Below, one piece after another: positions 46,313-55,238 of a stretch of 64,000 nucleotides of DNA. Numbering within the stretch: position 1 is the stretch's first letter; every line of letters begins with the position of its first letter. Under the pieces are notes generated by a model. The model was not told the origin of the DNA and did no database searches. It saw only the letters and a list, made by a program, of their open reading frames with translations. The stretch lies in the NCBI GenBank assembly GCA_008501635.1, contig QQUJ01000029.1:103582-167581 (forward strand), written 5' to 3'. The position numbers were made by a program, and so were the translations under genes. Source of the DNA: Pseudomonadota bacterium (GTDB lineage Bacteria > Pseudomonadota > Gammaproteobacteria > QQUJ01).

Positions 46313-46370
46313 AACCTACCTAAATCCCCCGCGAGCTGTGCCGGTCGCTCGTGGCTCCAGCGCGAGGCGC
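46311..46370 (+). repeat. Partial, diverged copy of the MITE-like element
   Basis: This segment from the smpB stop codon onwards matches the left half of the element at 62622-62757. The best stretch is GCGAGCTGTGCCGGTCG and the next 23 bp, with 4 differences in 40. The right terminal repeat is not recognisable here. Confidence 0.6.
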
Positions 46371-46482
46371 CTCGCGGCGAAACACCACAGGAACGCTGAA
46401 TGCGTCAATATCATCTTGAAAGAGTACAACCGTGGTAGGGAACTTCTCGGTGGGTTAGACTCTCTATCCTGTATAGAACTTT

Positions 46483-46857
46483 GGGGGCGACCTGGTTTCG
46501 ACGTGGGTTGCAAAACCTTAGGTGCATGCCGAGGCGCAGACAACCTCGTTAATCCAGCTGCAAACCTTATAGTTGCCAACAACGACAACTACGCACTCGC
46601 CGCTTAAACCCCGGTAGAGTGCCGTCTGACCGGGGCCGTGCTTGTGCGTCCGGAGTCCTTCGGGACACTCAGGCGTCGATTCTCACAAGATCGCGGTGAA
46701 GCTTGTCCCGAGCCGATCCGCTAAAACCTTAGGGACTCGCCGTCAGTTTTCCCTGCCCATCGGGTAGCTGGCGGTTAAATCAATAGATTGGGATAAGCAT
46801 GTAGAGCCGAAGGCGGAGAGCTTGCGGACGCGGGTTCGATTCCCGCCGCCTCCACCA
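46483..46857 (+). ncRNA. ssrA: Transfer-messenger RNA (tmRNA)
   Basis: tmRNA rescues stalled ribosomes with SmpB and tags the nascent chain. The 375-nt gene starts GGGGGCGACCTGGTTTCGAC and ends with a tRNA-like T arm (GGTTCGATTCCCG) and an encoded CCA; ends pair as GGGGGCG/CGCCTCC. The tag frame at 46575-46607 encodes ANNDNYALAA then TAA; the usual proteobacterial tag is ANDENYALAA. A TATAGA box lies 6 bp upstream. The last 14 nt form the edge of a long direct repeat. Confidence 0.97.
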
Positions 46858-47523
46858 GTACAAACCCCTGGCTTCCTGTCAGGGGTTTTTTTATTCCCGT
46901 GCAAGGTATACGGAATCACCGGACCCCACCGTGGACGTGAAGCCGTTAAGCCCACCGGAAACGGCTTATACCGCCGGCCTCATCGACGAAAAGCCACCAT
47001 CTCACTCACTCGCAAACACCGCAATGAAAACCGTCAGCTGGCCGTCTCCATCAGTAATACGGAGAAGGGCCTGCTGGATTTTGTGTTGCCTACCGTAGGG
47101 GCCGGAAATGTCACTGGAACGCACATTGTCCGTCCACGGCACACTCCCGGTTTCACCCGCACCCCCTGCAATCGGCAGGCGCTCAACCTTCCAACCCAGA
47201 TCTCAATACCTGCGCACCGACAAGAGCGAATATACGGCCCTCATACTCCGCGACTACCTCCCCCTCACCCCGCGCAACGGTAAATCTACAGCGCAACAGC
47301 GACAACGGAATCCGGGCCACTGTCCTGGCCACACAACCTGCTGGTGCCCTGAACCTAAACAGGGACACCAGGAATTGGCAGACCAAGGCAATCTGCAAGA
47401 CACTGGGTGAGACCTTCTAGTGCGGCCGGGTGGTGGGGGGTGGTACGACCAAGGCCAACGGCCGCGTCAAGCTATCTTCCTGCACGATGACCAATGCATT
47501 AGATTGGTGTCTAGAATTGGGTC
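46844..47523 (+). repeat. Long direct repeat, left copy (starts in the ssrA 3' end)
   Basis: This 680-bp segment recurs at 55239-55917. The first approximately 545 bp are identical by eye, including the last 14 nt of tmRNA and its terminator; the last 130 bp carry scattered substitutions and a 1-bp indel. It contains no recognisable gene. A 100-codon open frame (47108-47410) exists in both copies but has no ribosome site and resembles nothing I know. A hairpin CTGGTGCCCTG/CAGGGACACCAG lies near 47339-47372. Confidence 0.9.
46863..46893 (+). terminator. Rho-independent terminator of ssrA
   Basis: The stem AACCCCTG/CAGGGGTT with a 9-nt loop is followed by seven U residues, directly after tmRNA. 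The same sequence is repeated at 55258-55288. Confidence 0.92.
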
Positions 47524-47541
47524 ACCGCGGTGCACCGCCGC

Positions 47542-47754
47542 CTAATTGTTGCTGGGCGTCGTCGCGTCGCGGATGCTATCGCCGGCTTTTTCTATCTTCT
47601 CACCGGCCTTTTCCACTACGTTGTCGATCTTCTCACCGGCCGCTTCCGCTGGGCCCTGCTGCTCGCAGCCTGACAGGGTTGCCAGCATTGCCCCTGCCAA
47701 CAGCGCACTCGTGACCACGACGGCACTGACCGTCCCGATAAACTTCTTGATCAT
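47542..47754 (-). CDS. Small lipoprotein with entericidin-like features
   Basis: A 70-residue protein with an N-terminal signal peptide and lipobox LSGC (Cys about residue 30). The mature part is short, charged and built of repeats such as AGEKIDNVVEKAGEKIEKAG that should form an amphipathic helix. A GGAG ribosome site precedes the ATG. The form recalls entericidin and CsbD-like stress peptides, but I cannot name a family. The GC and codon pattern is similar to the core. Confidence 0.75.
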   Translation of the reverse strand: MIKKFIGTVSAVVVTSALLAGAMLATLSGCEQQGPAEAAGEKIDNVVEKAGEKIEKAGDSIRDATTPSNN

Positions 47755-47862
47755 GACAATCGTCTCCAGGTGATTTGCATTTTACAGGTATGGCCTAACC
47801 TGCTCGGTAGCAGGTGACTGCGATGCAACAACCTGGCAGGCCATTGCATCGCACGGCGTTCG

Positions 47863-48108
47863 TCATTCGTCGTCGTCGTTGACTTTGCGGCCGATGATGC
47901 CGCCCACGGCTGCACCGCCGACGGTGCCGAGCGTGCTGCCCCCGGTAAGCACAGAGCCTCCGACGGCACCGACGCCGGCGCCGATCGCGGTGTTCTTGTC
48001 CTGTGTCGACATGCCGGAACAACCACCCAAGCCGAATAGCAGTGCTATTGCAACCGCACTGAACGCAGTCCGCTGTATCGCCTGCATGGGGTAGAACCTT
48101 TTCATCAT
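47863..48108 (-). CDS. Glycine-zipper lipoprotein (OsmB-like)
   Basis: An 81-residue lipoprotein: signal peptide, lipobox LGGC (Cys about residue 30), then a glycine-zipper segment (GAGVGAVGGSVLTGG and GTVGGAAVGGIIGRK) and a short acidic tail. This architecture is that of OsmB and similar envelope-stress lipoproteins. It starts with two ATG codons preceded by GGAG. It lies in tandem with the small lipoprotein at 47542-47754. Confidence 0.8.
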   Translation of the reverse strand: MMKRFYPMQAIQRTAFSAVAIALLFGLGGCSGMSTQDKNTAIGAGVGAVGGSVLTGGSTLGTVGGAAVGGIIGRKVNDDDE

Positions 48109-48482
48109 AATTCTCCAGTTGTGATGGGCCTGCCGACGGCAGTCCGCAGTCCGCAGTCCGCGCGTCGGACCAACGCTGTTTGCGCCGGCTGCGTAGGCAC
48201 CGCCTTCGAACAGTGACTTCCGTTACCTGTGGAAGCGGTGCGCTCGGTCGGGTCCGTTGGTGTGAAACTACGCGCAGCCCTTGTCCCCGTCTGTCTGTTG
48301 CCGCACATTGCCGGCCCTACCACAGCGTCACGCGTCGATGCGCCCGAATCGCAACCCTTTGGCGGTGCTGCCGGAGGCGGGTAGAATTCTATTAATGGCT
48401 ACACGACAGCCGCATGAACGGTGCGCTGGTGGCACCTGCCGTCGACCCTGATCGAGAGTTGTCAACTATAGGGAGATTGCCC
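48109..48482. other. Gap before the Crp-like pseudogenes
   Basis: No gene is recognisable. It contains a short tandem repeat of AGTCCGC near 48145-48165 and should hold promoters for the lipoprotein gene on the minus strand, none of which I could fix. Confidence 0.4.
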
Positions 48483-49146
48483 ATGCCCGGTCTTCATGCC
48501 CTGTCAGCCGATCCCCGTCAGAATCATCTGCCCGCTGTCCTGCCCGCGGAGCAAAGCGCAAGCCTGTTCCCCCCTTCTGGAACTGGTTCCGATGCCGCCG
48601 TGCGAATCGGTAAGCGAACCTGGCATGCCGATGCGCCACGTCTATTTCCCCACCACCTGCATCGTGTCTCTGCTCCACGTAATGGAGGACGGGGCATCGG
48701 CCGAGATCGCCATGGTCGGTAACAAGGGTATCGTCGGCATCTCGGTGTTCATGGGCGGTGAAACGACGAGCAGCCGGGCTATGGTGCAGAGTGCCGGGCA
48801 CGCCTATCGCCTCAAAGGACAATTACTGAAGGACGCCTTCTATCACGCAGGCTCGATCCAGCGTTGTTGCTGCGCTACACCCAGGCACTGCTGACCCAGA
48901 TGGCTCAGACGGCGGTGTGAAAACCGGCACTACAGCGTGGATCAGCAGCTGTGCCGCTGGCTGTTGCTCAGCCTGGATCGACAGCCCTCGAACGAGTTGA
49001 CCATGACCCAGGAGTTGATCGCCAACAAGCTCGGGGTACATCGCAAGGGTGTCACCGAGGCCGCTGGCCAATTGCAGCACGACGGGTTGATTCACTACAA
49101 ACGGGGCAAGATCCACCGTGCTCGACCGTCCCGGTCTGGAGTCCTC
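48483..49146 (+). pseudogene. Decayed Crp/Fnr family regulator (first of two)
   Basis: Pieces of a Crp/Fnr regulator appear in order but in different frames: an N-terminus with PRQNHLPAVLPAEQ, a cyclic-nucleotide-like domain (ELVPMPPCESVSEPG, MRHVYFPTTCIVSLLHV, AEIAMVGNKGIVGISVFMGG), then a helix-turn-helix (LTMTQELIANKLGVHRKGV). Shifts are needed near 48570, 48862 and 48917 and again near 49110. The parts belong to the family with a MRHVYFPT motif. It runs directly into a second such fragment. Confidence 0.75.
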
Positions 49147-49655
49147 GGCGATGAAGGCATCATCGGGAGTTCCCTCATACCCGGGGTGGATGTGTCACCG
49201 CTACGCCCCGTGGTGCAGGGTGCTGGCCAGGCGCTGCGCATGAACGCTGCGCCGTTTCGGCGCTAACTCGAACAGAAACTTGCGTTGAAATGGGAGCTGA
49301 ACGTTACCTCTATGTGATGCAGAGCCAACTCGCGCAAAACGCCGCCTGCACGCACTTCCATGTCGTGGAGGCACGTCTCGCCCGTTGGCTGCTGATGACG
49401 CAGAACCGGGCACACTCGGATGCGTTTCATGTCATGCACGAACTTCTGGACTACATGCTGGGCGTACGCCGCGTCGGTGTTACCAAGTCCGCCACTGCGC
49501 TGCAAAATCGCAAACTGATCCGCTATAGCCGCGGGGATATCAGGATTCTCGACCACGACAGCCTGGAGACCGCGTCCTGCGGGTGCTACGCGGCCGACAA
49601 AGCGAGCTACGCCCGGATGATGGGTAAGGGTAAGCGGATATCAGGCGGCTGCTAG
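49147..49655 (+). pseudogene. Decayed Crp/Fnr family regulator (second, truncated)
   Basis: The sequence continues with part of a related paralogue: [20 protein letters not shown] from the sensor domain, a stop and frameshift near 49265-49300, then an intact C-terminal part ([18 protein letters not shown], then an HTH with [16 protein letters not shown]) to a stop at 49655. The first third of the gene is missing, so the two copies look joined by a deletion between homologous genes. The last piece (49290-49655) could still be translated. Confidence 0.7.
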
Positions 49656-49939
49656 TCCTTGAATTTCGCGGTAGCTTCACTAACCGCAGACTTCAACGAA
49701 TCCCAGGCAGATTCCACGCCCTCCCTGATTGACTCCCAGGCGTCTTCGCTGGCCCCGGAAAGTTCCGATACCTTCACCTTGCCTTCCGCGATCTTACTGT
49801 CAAGCTCCTTAATCTGCTCGTTCATCTTCAGTTGCGTGTCTGCACTGGCCCTCGACACCCTGGCCCTGAGCTTATCGACGTCTGCCTTCCACTCATCCAG
49901 ATGGGCCTGCATCTTCCGCTGGTACAACTCTTTATCCAT
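49652..49939 (-). CDS. Coiled-coil stress protein (Sll1863-like)
   Basis: A 95-residue, highly charged protein with almost no hydrophobic stretch. Residues 1-75 form a predicted coiled coil ([20 protein letters not shown]), followed by an acidic amphipathic tail ([20 protein letters not shown]). Similar small proteins are annotated as Sll1863-family stress-response proteins; the function is unknown. It overlaps the end of the Crp remnant by 4 bp on the other strand. Confidence 0.8.
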   Translation of the reverse strand: MDKELYQRKMQAHLDEWKADVDKLRARVSRASADTQLKMNEQIKELDSKIAEGKVKVSELSGASEDAWESIREGVESAWDSLKSAVSEATAKFKD

Positions 49940-50020
49940 CTTGTCATTGTCCTTCCATTGTTCGGCAGCCGGGAACTGGAATAACTGTCACACGCGGCGG
50001 CCGGATTATTTGCTGCTGTT

Positions 50021-50320
50021 CTACATCACGTTGCACTCGGCTTTCGCCGCCGCCTTGAGCAATTTGATCAGCGGCAAGGCGCGGTGACCCAGACTAACCG
50101 CGGGTTCTTCGTCTTCTGCTTGAGGGGTTTCTAGCGGTGCAGGCGACTGCCCCGCTGCCGCGACCGCGGCCTCAAGCCGTTCGAGTGCCGTCGGCACAAT
50201 CGCGGCCACAAGCGCGCTGGGTACCGTCCCGCTGTGCCCCATCATCTTAAGCAGCTGGACCGCCACGTCACCGAACATCGTGATGCCCGCGTAGGCAGGA
50301 CACGAAAAGGTTACCAGCAT
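50021..50320 (-). CDS. DUF1840 family protein
   Basis: A 99-residue cytoplasmic protein with the DUF1840 pattern: MLVTFSCPAYAGITMFGDVA at the start (usually MLVTFxTxAYADITMFGDVA), then LLKMMGHSGTVPSALVA, a Pro and Ala rich middle, and SLGHRALPLIKLLKAAA at the end. The ATG at 50320 has a GAGAGGGAG ribosome site; longer frames are not supported. The function is not known. Confidence 0.85.
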   Translation of the reverse strand: MLVTFSCPAYAGITMFGDVAVQLLKMMGHSGTVPSALVAAIVPTALERLEAAVAAAGQSPAPLETPQAEDEEPAVSLGHRALPLIKLLKAAAKAECNVM

Positions 50321-50584
50321 GATCACTCCCTCTCTAGATTCGTTTTTGGTATAGGCAGTAACAAAGCTCGCTGTTACGTCCTGGGCCAACCAAAAAACTT
50401 ATTTTGCAGAGGATTCCGTGCGCCAAAATCGGTACGCCAAGCACGATCACTATGTACTTACGCGATATTGATGCGCCTCGCGTTCTTACAGCACGCCAAT
50501 TGGTCGCAACGATACACACATCCGGTTTCACGGCAGCAACCTCATCTTGTCAGTCGGCGCCCACTAAGCACAGAACCCGTTAGA

Positions 50585-50734
50585 TTAGACGAGCCGGCGC
50601 CCCTGAATGAGACGAAGCACTACGATAACAACGGCGAGCACCAGAAGAATATGAATAAATCCACCCATCGTATACGAGGAAACCAAACCCAGTAGCCAAA
50701 GGATAAGCAAGACAATTGCGATAGTTTCAAGCAT
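50585..50734 (-). CDS. Lmo0937-type small membrane protein
   Basis: A 49-residue frame beginning MLETIAIVLLILWLLGLVSS, then YTMGGFIHILLVLAVVIVVL and a basic end RLIQGRRLV. It has two membrane helices joined by a short Gly-containing turn, the standard form of the Lmo0937 family. GAGGA lies 8-12 nt before the ATG. The role is unknown; such peptides are often found near stress genes. Confidence 0.8.
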   Translation of the reverse strand: MLETIAIVLLILWLLGLVSSYTMGGFIHILLVLAVVIVVLRLIQGRRLV

Positions 50735-51457
50735 GGCCAAAGTCCTCTAAGTCCACAATGCAATCAGCGGACAGCGATTAACAATCTTCGAATCGGGCCG
50801 TGCTGCCCGCCGCTCGATCGATCCTGATGCGACCGATGGGGTTTGACGGCAGTATGCATTGCCTGAACTCACACACGATTTTCATGATGGTCACGAAGCG
50901 ATGTTTCGTCTGTGCGTTTGCGAACATACGATTACCGAGGATCTGCCAAGGTATTGGAACGCCGGCCGGCCATCCCTCGGAGGAAAGCCCAACACCTCAG
51001 ATTCGACATATATTCGGATCTACAGCGTACGAATTTTTCGACATTCACCGCCGCGGCTCAAGTTCCCGATCCGACGGACCCTGGAATATCTCCGTCATAA
51101 TCGTTTGAAATCCGCTGGAGTATGCTTACTTGATCATCCGCCGCCCCAAAACCGCGATCGGCCCTCCGCTTGTTGCGACACGTGAAGCTATATGCGGTTG
51201 AGCAACGTACGATCGCGGCATGGCAGCATGTTCGAGCGCCGCTTACCGTCTTGCTATGTACGAAAGCGTACAGATCAGGGTTGGCAATTCGATTAGCCTC
51301 AAATTGCAGCGCGATATAACTCGCATTCAAACGACGACCGCTTTTGTTGAGCGTGTTGAATGTATAGCTAAGCCCAGACCGCAGAATTCGGGATGCTCGA
51401 CCAGGTACTCCGCCGCTCACTATCCGAACGATGCCCCAAACCAGAGGAAGTATTGAA
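50735..51457. other. Gap without a supported gene
   Basis: Open frames up to about 150 codons exist on both strands but overlap each other, lack ribosome sites and resemble no family. The base composition is more even than in the flanking genes. The promoter of the SYLF gene should lie at its right end. Confidence 0.4.
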
Positions 51458-52018
51458 ATGCACAGTAAACGAACCAATCTGCTCGCGCTTGTGCTCGCAA
51501 CGGCATCCATCGCCGCGATGAGTGTAATGAATCCGGCAATCGCGGCGACCGCGGAGGACCTGGATAAGGATTCGCACCAGGCCTTGCAGACCCTCTATAA
51601 AGCCGAGCCTGTTGCCGAGACCTTGTCGCGCACTGCCAAGGCCGTACTTGTGTTTCCGAATATGGTTAAAGCCGGCCTCGTATTCGGCGGCAGTTACGGT
51701 GAAGGCGTGTTGATAAAGAACTCGAAAGTCATCGACTACTACAACTCAGTCACTGGATCCTGGGGCTTGCAAATCGGCGCCCAATCGTACGGGTATGCCG
51801 TATTCCTGATGTCGGACAAGGCCGTTAAATATATCGAAGAGACAAAGGGCTGGGAAATTGGCGTCGGCCCAACCATTGTCGTGGTCGATAAAGGCGTCGC
51901 GAAGAATCTTTCGACATCCGCGCTGAAGGATGACGCTTATGCCTTTGTCTTCAGCCAGCAAGGCTTAATGGCCGGCCTCAGCATTGAAGGAACGAAAATT
52001 TCCCGAATCAAACGATAA
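51458..52018 (+). CDS. SYLF (YSC84-like) lipid-binding domain protein
   Basis: A 186-residue exported protein with a signal peptide (about 1-30, ending ANPAIAA-like PAIAATAEDL) and a SYLF domain: LSRTAKAVLVFPNMVKAGLV, FGGSYGEGVLI, YNSVTGSWGLQIGAQSYGYA and the end AGLSIEGTKI. SYLF proteins bind phosphoinositides in eukaryotes; bacterial versions are periplasmic and of unknown function. The ATG at 51458 has an AGAGGAAG ribosome site. Confidence 0.9.
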   Translation: MHSKRTNLLALVLATASIAAMSVMNPAIAATAEDLDKDSHQALQTLYKAEPVAETLSRTAKAVLVFPNMVKAGLVFGGSYGEGVLIKNSKVIDYYNSVTGSWGLQIGAQSYGYAVFLMSDKAVKYIEETKGWEIGVGPTIVVVDKGVAKNLSTSALKDDAYAFVFSQQGLMAGLSIEGTKISRIKR

Positions 52019-52183
52019 ACCCGATCGGGACCGGCACCTCACGTGTCGGTGACAATTCATCTGTTGACCTATCGCACAAAGGGTGCAATAGCGGCCGCGT
52101 TAGAAAATGAAATACCAACTCATGCCTAAGTAATTTAGTCATGCGCGCTGCCCGTGACTCAACGCACTTGGTGGAGGATCTCC

Positions 52184-52375
52184 ATGCCCCTGATTAACTT
52201 GGTTGTCGTTTTGATCGTCGTTGGCCTACTGCTTTGGCTCGTCAACACCTATATCCCCATGGATCGGAAAATCAAGAATATACTGAATATCGTTGTGGTC
52301 ATTGTCGTCGTCGTATGGTTGTTGCAGGCCTTCGGCGTACTGGGGTCGCTGGGCAGTATTCGTATCGGCCGCTAG
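52184..52375 (+). CDS. Thivi_2564-type small membrane protein
   Basis: A 63-residue protein with two hydrophobic helices (MPLINLVVVLIVVGLLLWLV and ILNIVVVIVVVVWLLQAFGV) joined by NTYIPMDRKIKN, which fits the Thivi_2564 family. The ribosome site GGAGGATCTCC is next to the ATG at 52184. It follows the SYLF gene by 165 bp. Function unknown. Confidence 0.85.
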   Translation: MPLINLVVVLIVVGLLLWLVNTYIPMDRKIKNILNIVVVIVVVVWLLQAFGVLGSLGSIRIGR

Positions 52376-52537
52376 CAATGTCGACGATACGGGAGGTGTG
52401 GTGGCAAACGATAACAGCGATGACCTGCAATAGAACAACCGATGATGCGAAGCCGGAGGTCGATTCGACAAGAACCTCGTCTCTGCCGCGCTGTTATTCA
52501 CGACAGAATGCTCCACAGTGGTCGACCGACAATAGAT

Positions 52538-52753
52538 TCAAAACGGTGTTTTACCGGGTCCAGCAACGTACCAGATGATGAGACCGGTCAGGGGAAAGAA
52601 AAATACCACCAGGGCCTAAGTCAACTTTTCGACGCTCTGCGCCGAACTTTGCAAATTCATCACAATGGCATAGAAATCCGCGATCAGGATGATGAATCCG
52701 CCGATTCCTGTGATTTCCCCTGTTTCCTCCCGGATGGGTTCAGAAGTGAACAT
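52538..52753 (-). pseudogene. PLDc_N-type membrane protein interrupted by an amber codon
   Basis: The frame encodes GGFIILIADFYAIVMNLQSS, EKLT, a TAG codon, then ALVVFFFPLTGLIIWYVAGP. This is the PLD-nuclease N-terminal (PLDc_N) pattern, a two-helix peptide. The TAG at 52616-52618 stands where relatives have Trp (usual EKxLWxLVV), so it is one base from TGG. The rest of the frame is intact, suggesting a recent loss. Confidence 0.75.
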
Positions 52754-53420
52754 CGTAAATTATACAACGTGATTAAGTGCTACCCGGATCAAACCACTTG
52801 CCTAGAGGCGTCCTGACTCCGGCTCAGTAAACCGGGCTAATCTTCAATGCAAAATTTGGGTCACATTTCGCTGCAAATCAACATGCTGAAAACTACTGGC
52901 CCGCGGTATATTGGTTCCCAATGGCTCGTGAGGGGGTATTTGTGGGGACACATGGCGAACATGCGCTTATGGCATGTTGTTTCTATTGATATTGAAGAAG
53001 ACCCGGCCCCCACCACTTCCAGGATCCCGGTATACCAACCGGGACCCACCCTAACCGAAGCCAGTCAGCCACTTAGTCGGATTTGGACTGAGCCAGCCGT
53101 TATCAGGCGGATTGTGTGAAGGGGGTAATCACGATGCCGTCGGCTAGCCCCGCCGTACGGCTGCGGTTATACGCGCAGAAACCAGTTTCACGCGGCAAGC
53201 TTCTGTTCGTAGTTGGCTGGCAGAGTCGAAGGATGCGCCATCACTTACAACCGACCCCGGCAGTCGTTGTGGCGGCGGGGGGGAGCCACTTCCGGCTTTG
53301 CCTGGTTGCTCAATGACGCGCACACCTGAGCAAGATTCGTCGTGCACAAACACGTCGGATCAAATTGTTATAAGCCAGTGAAGGAGGCCGGCAAATCTAG
53401 CGCGAGATTGGATCAGGGCA
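52754..53420. other. Gap without a supported gene
   Basis: No frame here has a ribosome site or family resemblance. A hairpin CCCGGTATACC/... AACCGGGA lies near 53025-53043. Promoter elements for the AsmA-like gene were not resolved. Confidence 0.4.
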
Positions 53421-54848
53421 ATGTCAAAATCACTTACGATCATCAGCTTTACGATCAGCGTGTTCGTCGGACTGCTTGTCCTCATCGCGATCGTGCTGCT
53501 ATTTTTCTTGGATATCAACGCTTATAAGCCCCGGTTTGAAGCAACGATCTCGGACACACTCGGGATGAAAGTCAACATTGATGGCCGTTTGGAAATCGGC
53601 CTCTTCCCGAACCTATTTGTCACGCTCAAGGACGTGCACATCCGCAACCGGGGGACGGAGGTTGCCAACGCAAGAGAGGCCAGGGTTGGAATCGACGTCT
53701 TCCCTCTGTTTCAAAAGGAGGTTCGGATCAAGAAGATCGTGGTGGAACACCCGAGCATATCCATCGAGAAGGCCCGGGACGGTAAGTACAACTTTGAGAA
53801 ATCAGAGGAGGCCGAAGGACCATTACCCAATCTGATCCTGGCAAAAGTATCTTTTTCAAACGGGACGCTCCGCTACGTGGGCAAGCAATCCGGGGATGGA
53901 TTCGAGGCAGGTGATTGCAACCTGGATATGAGTCGCCTTCAACTTTCGGTCAAGGAACACCCGGGAATCATGAGAAACCTTTCCTTCGCAGCGGAACTCG
54001 CCTGCGGGGAGGTTCGGACAAAGGACTACACTGCATCCGACTTGAAGCTTTCGGTTACCGGGCAGCGCGGGGTCTTCGAACTTAAACCACTGACGATGCG
54101 GGTCTTTGCCGGGCAAGGTTCAGGGAGTATGCGGGCGGATTTTACGGGGGCTGTTCCCCTTTATGATGTTCGCTATTCGCTTTCACAGTTCCGTATTGAG
54201 GAGTTCCTCAAGAACCTGTCGACACAGAAAACCGCAGAAGGGCCGATGGACTTCTCCGCAGACCTGTCGCTACAGGGAGAAACCGTGAACAAACTGAGGC
54301 GGAGTATGCGGGGGCGGATCACGCTGCGTGGCAAGAACCTCATCCTCTATGGCCGCGACCTCGATCAGGAGTTCGCTCGGTTTGAATCCAGCCAGACCTT
54401 CAACCTCGTGGACCTGGGCGCCCTGTTCTTTGCTGGGCCTGTCGGCCTGACGGTCACCAAAGGGTACAATTTTGCGAGCATCCTTCAAGGATCGGAGGGC
54501 CGCAGTGAAATCAGGACGCTCGTTTCAGACTGGAAAGTCGAGGGCGGCGCAGCACAGTCGCAGGACGTGGCTATGGCAACGGACAAGAACCGGGTCGCCC
54601 TGCAGGGTGGGCTCGATTTCGTCAGCGAGCGGTTCGATGCCGTGACTGTGGCATTGATCGACTCCCAGGGCTGTATCAGGGCGCAGCAAACAATACATGG
54701 CGCCTTCAAGGAACCGGTGGTTGAAAAGCCAAGCACCCTCAAGTCGCTCACCGGACCGGTGGTCAAGTTGCTCAAGCAGGTAGGGCGGCTCTTCCCGGGT
54801 GGGGAATGCGAAGTGTTTTACGCTGGTTCGGTAGAGTCGCCGAATTAA
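53421..54848 (+). CDS. AsmA family protein
   Basis: A 475-residue AsmA-like protein: one N-terminal membrane anchor (about 8-32), then the AsmA domain start INAYKPRFEATISDTLGMKV and INGR-type repeat seen as IDGRLEIGLFPNLFVTLKDV, with a large periplasmic beta-rich body. AsmA-like proteins are now thought to move phospholipids between membranes; E. coli AsmA is larger (about 617 residues), so this is a short type. The start has only a weak AGGGCA ribosome site. Confidence 0.88.
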   Translation: MSKSLTIISFTISVFVGLLVLIAIVLLFFLDINAYKPRFEATISDTLGMKVNIDGRLEIGLFPNLFVTLKDVHIRNRGTEVANAREARVGIDVFPLFQKEVRIKKIVVEHPSISIEKARDGKYNFEKSEEAEGPLPNLILAKVSFSNGTLRYVGKQSGDGFEAGDCNLDMSRLQLSVKEHPGIMRNLSFAAELACGEVRTKDYTASDLKLSVTGQRGVFELKPLTMRVFAGQGSGSMRADFTGAVPLYDVRYSLSQFRIEEFLKNLSTQKTAEGPMDFSADLSLQGETVNKLRRSMRGRITLRGKNLILYGRDLDQEFARFESSQTFNLVDLGALFFAGPVGLTVTKGYNFASILQGSEGRSEIRTLVSDWKVEGGAAQSQDVAMATDKNRVALQGGLDFVSERFDAVTVALIDSQGCIRAQQTIHGAFKEPVVEKPSTLKSLTGPVVKLLKQVGRLFPGGECEVFYAGSVESPN

Positions 54849-55238
54849 GGGGGTTTATACGGAACCGACAGGGCAATTTTTTTGTAGGACTACAGCAGCA
54901 TCGAATGACCTGTTGAGTTCACTGCGCTTACCCGACCTACGCATGTGATCGACAGCTCTCCTGCGTCACCCGCCCGAGCGGGTAAAAGATATTGACCGGA
55001 GAATAATGGGTGGCGAGGCCGCTCGATCTCCGCGACAGATTGCCCGGATGGGCGTAAGACTGAATGAGTGATGTTGATCGGTCAGCAGCAATTAGCCAAG
55101 CTCGTGCCGCTACCGTCGTTTGCGTCCACGAACCTGTATTACTCGATCAATTCCTAACAGCCTTCCATGGGAGTATTCGCGAGGGTATTGCAGGCTTGTT
55201 ATCTACCATCCTGTTGATATTAAAGGAGATGAAAAGGA
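54849..55238. other. Gap before the right repeat copy
   Basis: No supported gene. A reading frame from 55064 continues into the repeat but codes for nothing recognisable. The sequence directly before the repeat (to 55238) has no similarity to tmRNA. Confidence 0.4.

Noticed and set aside
47108..47410. 100-codon frame conserved in both copies of the long repeat (also 55503-55805)
   Set aside because: Identity of the copies explains the shared frame; no ribosome site, poor composition (many Arg, Pro, Gln) and no known family.
50735..51457. Short frames of 60-150 codons on both strands as genes
   Set aside because: They overlap each other, lack ribosome sites and show no recognisable domain.
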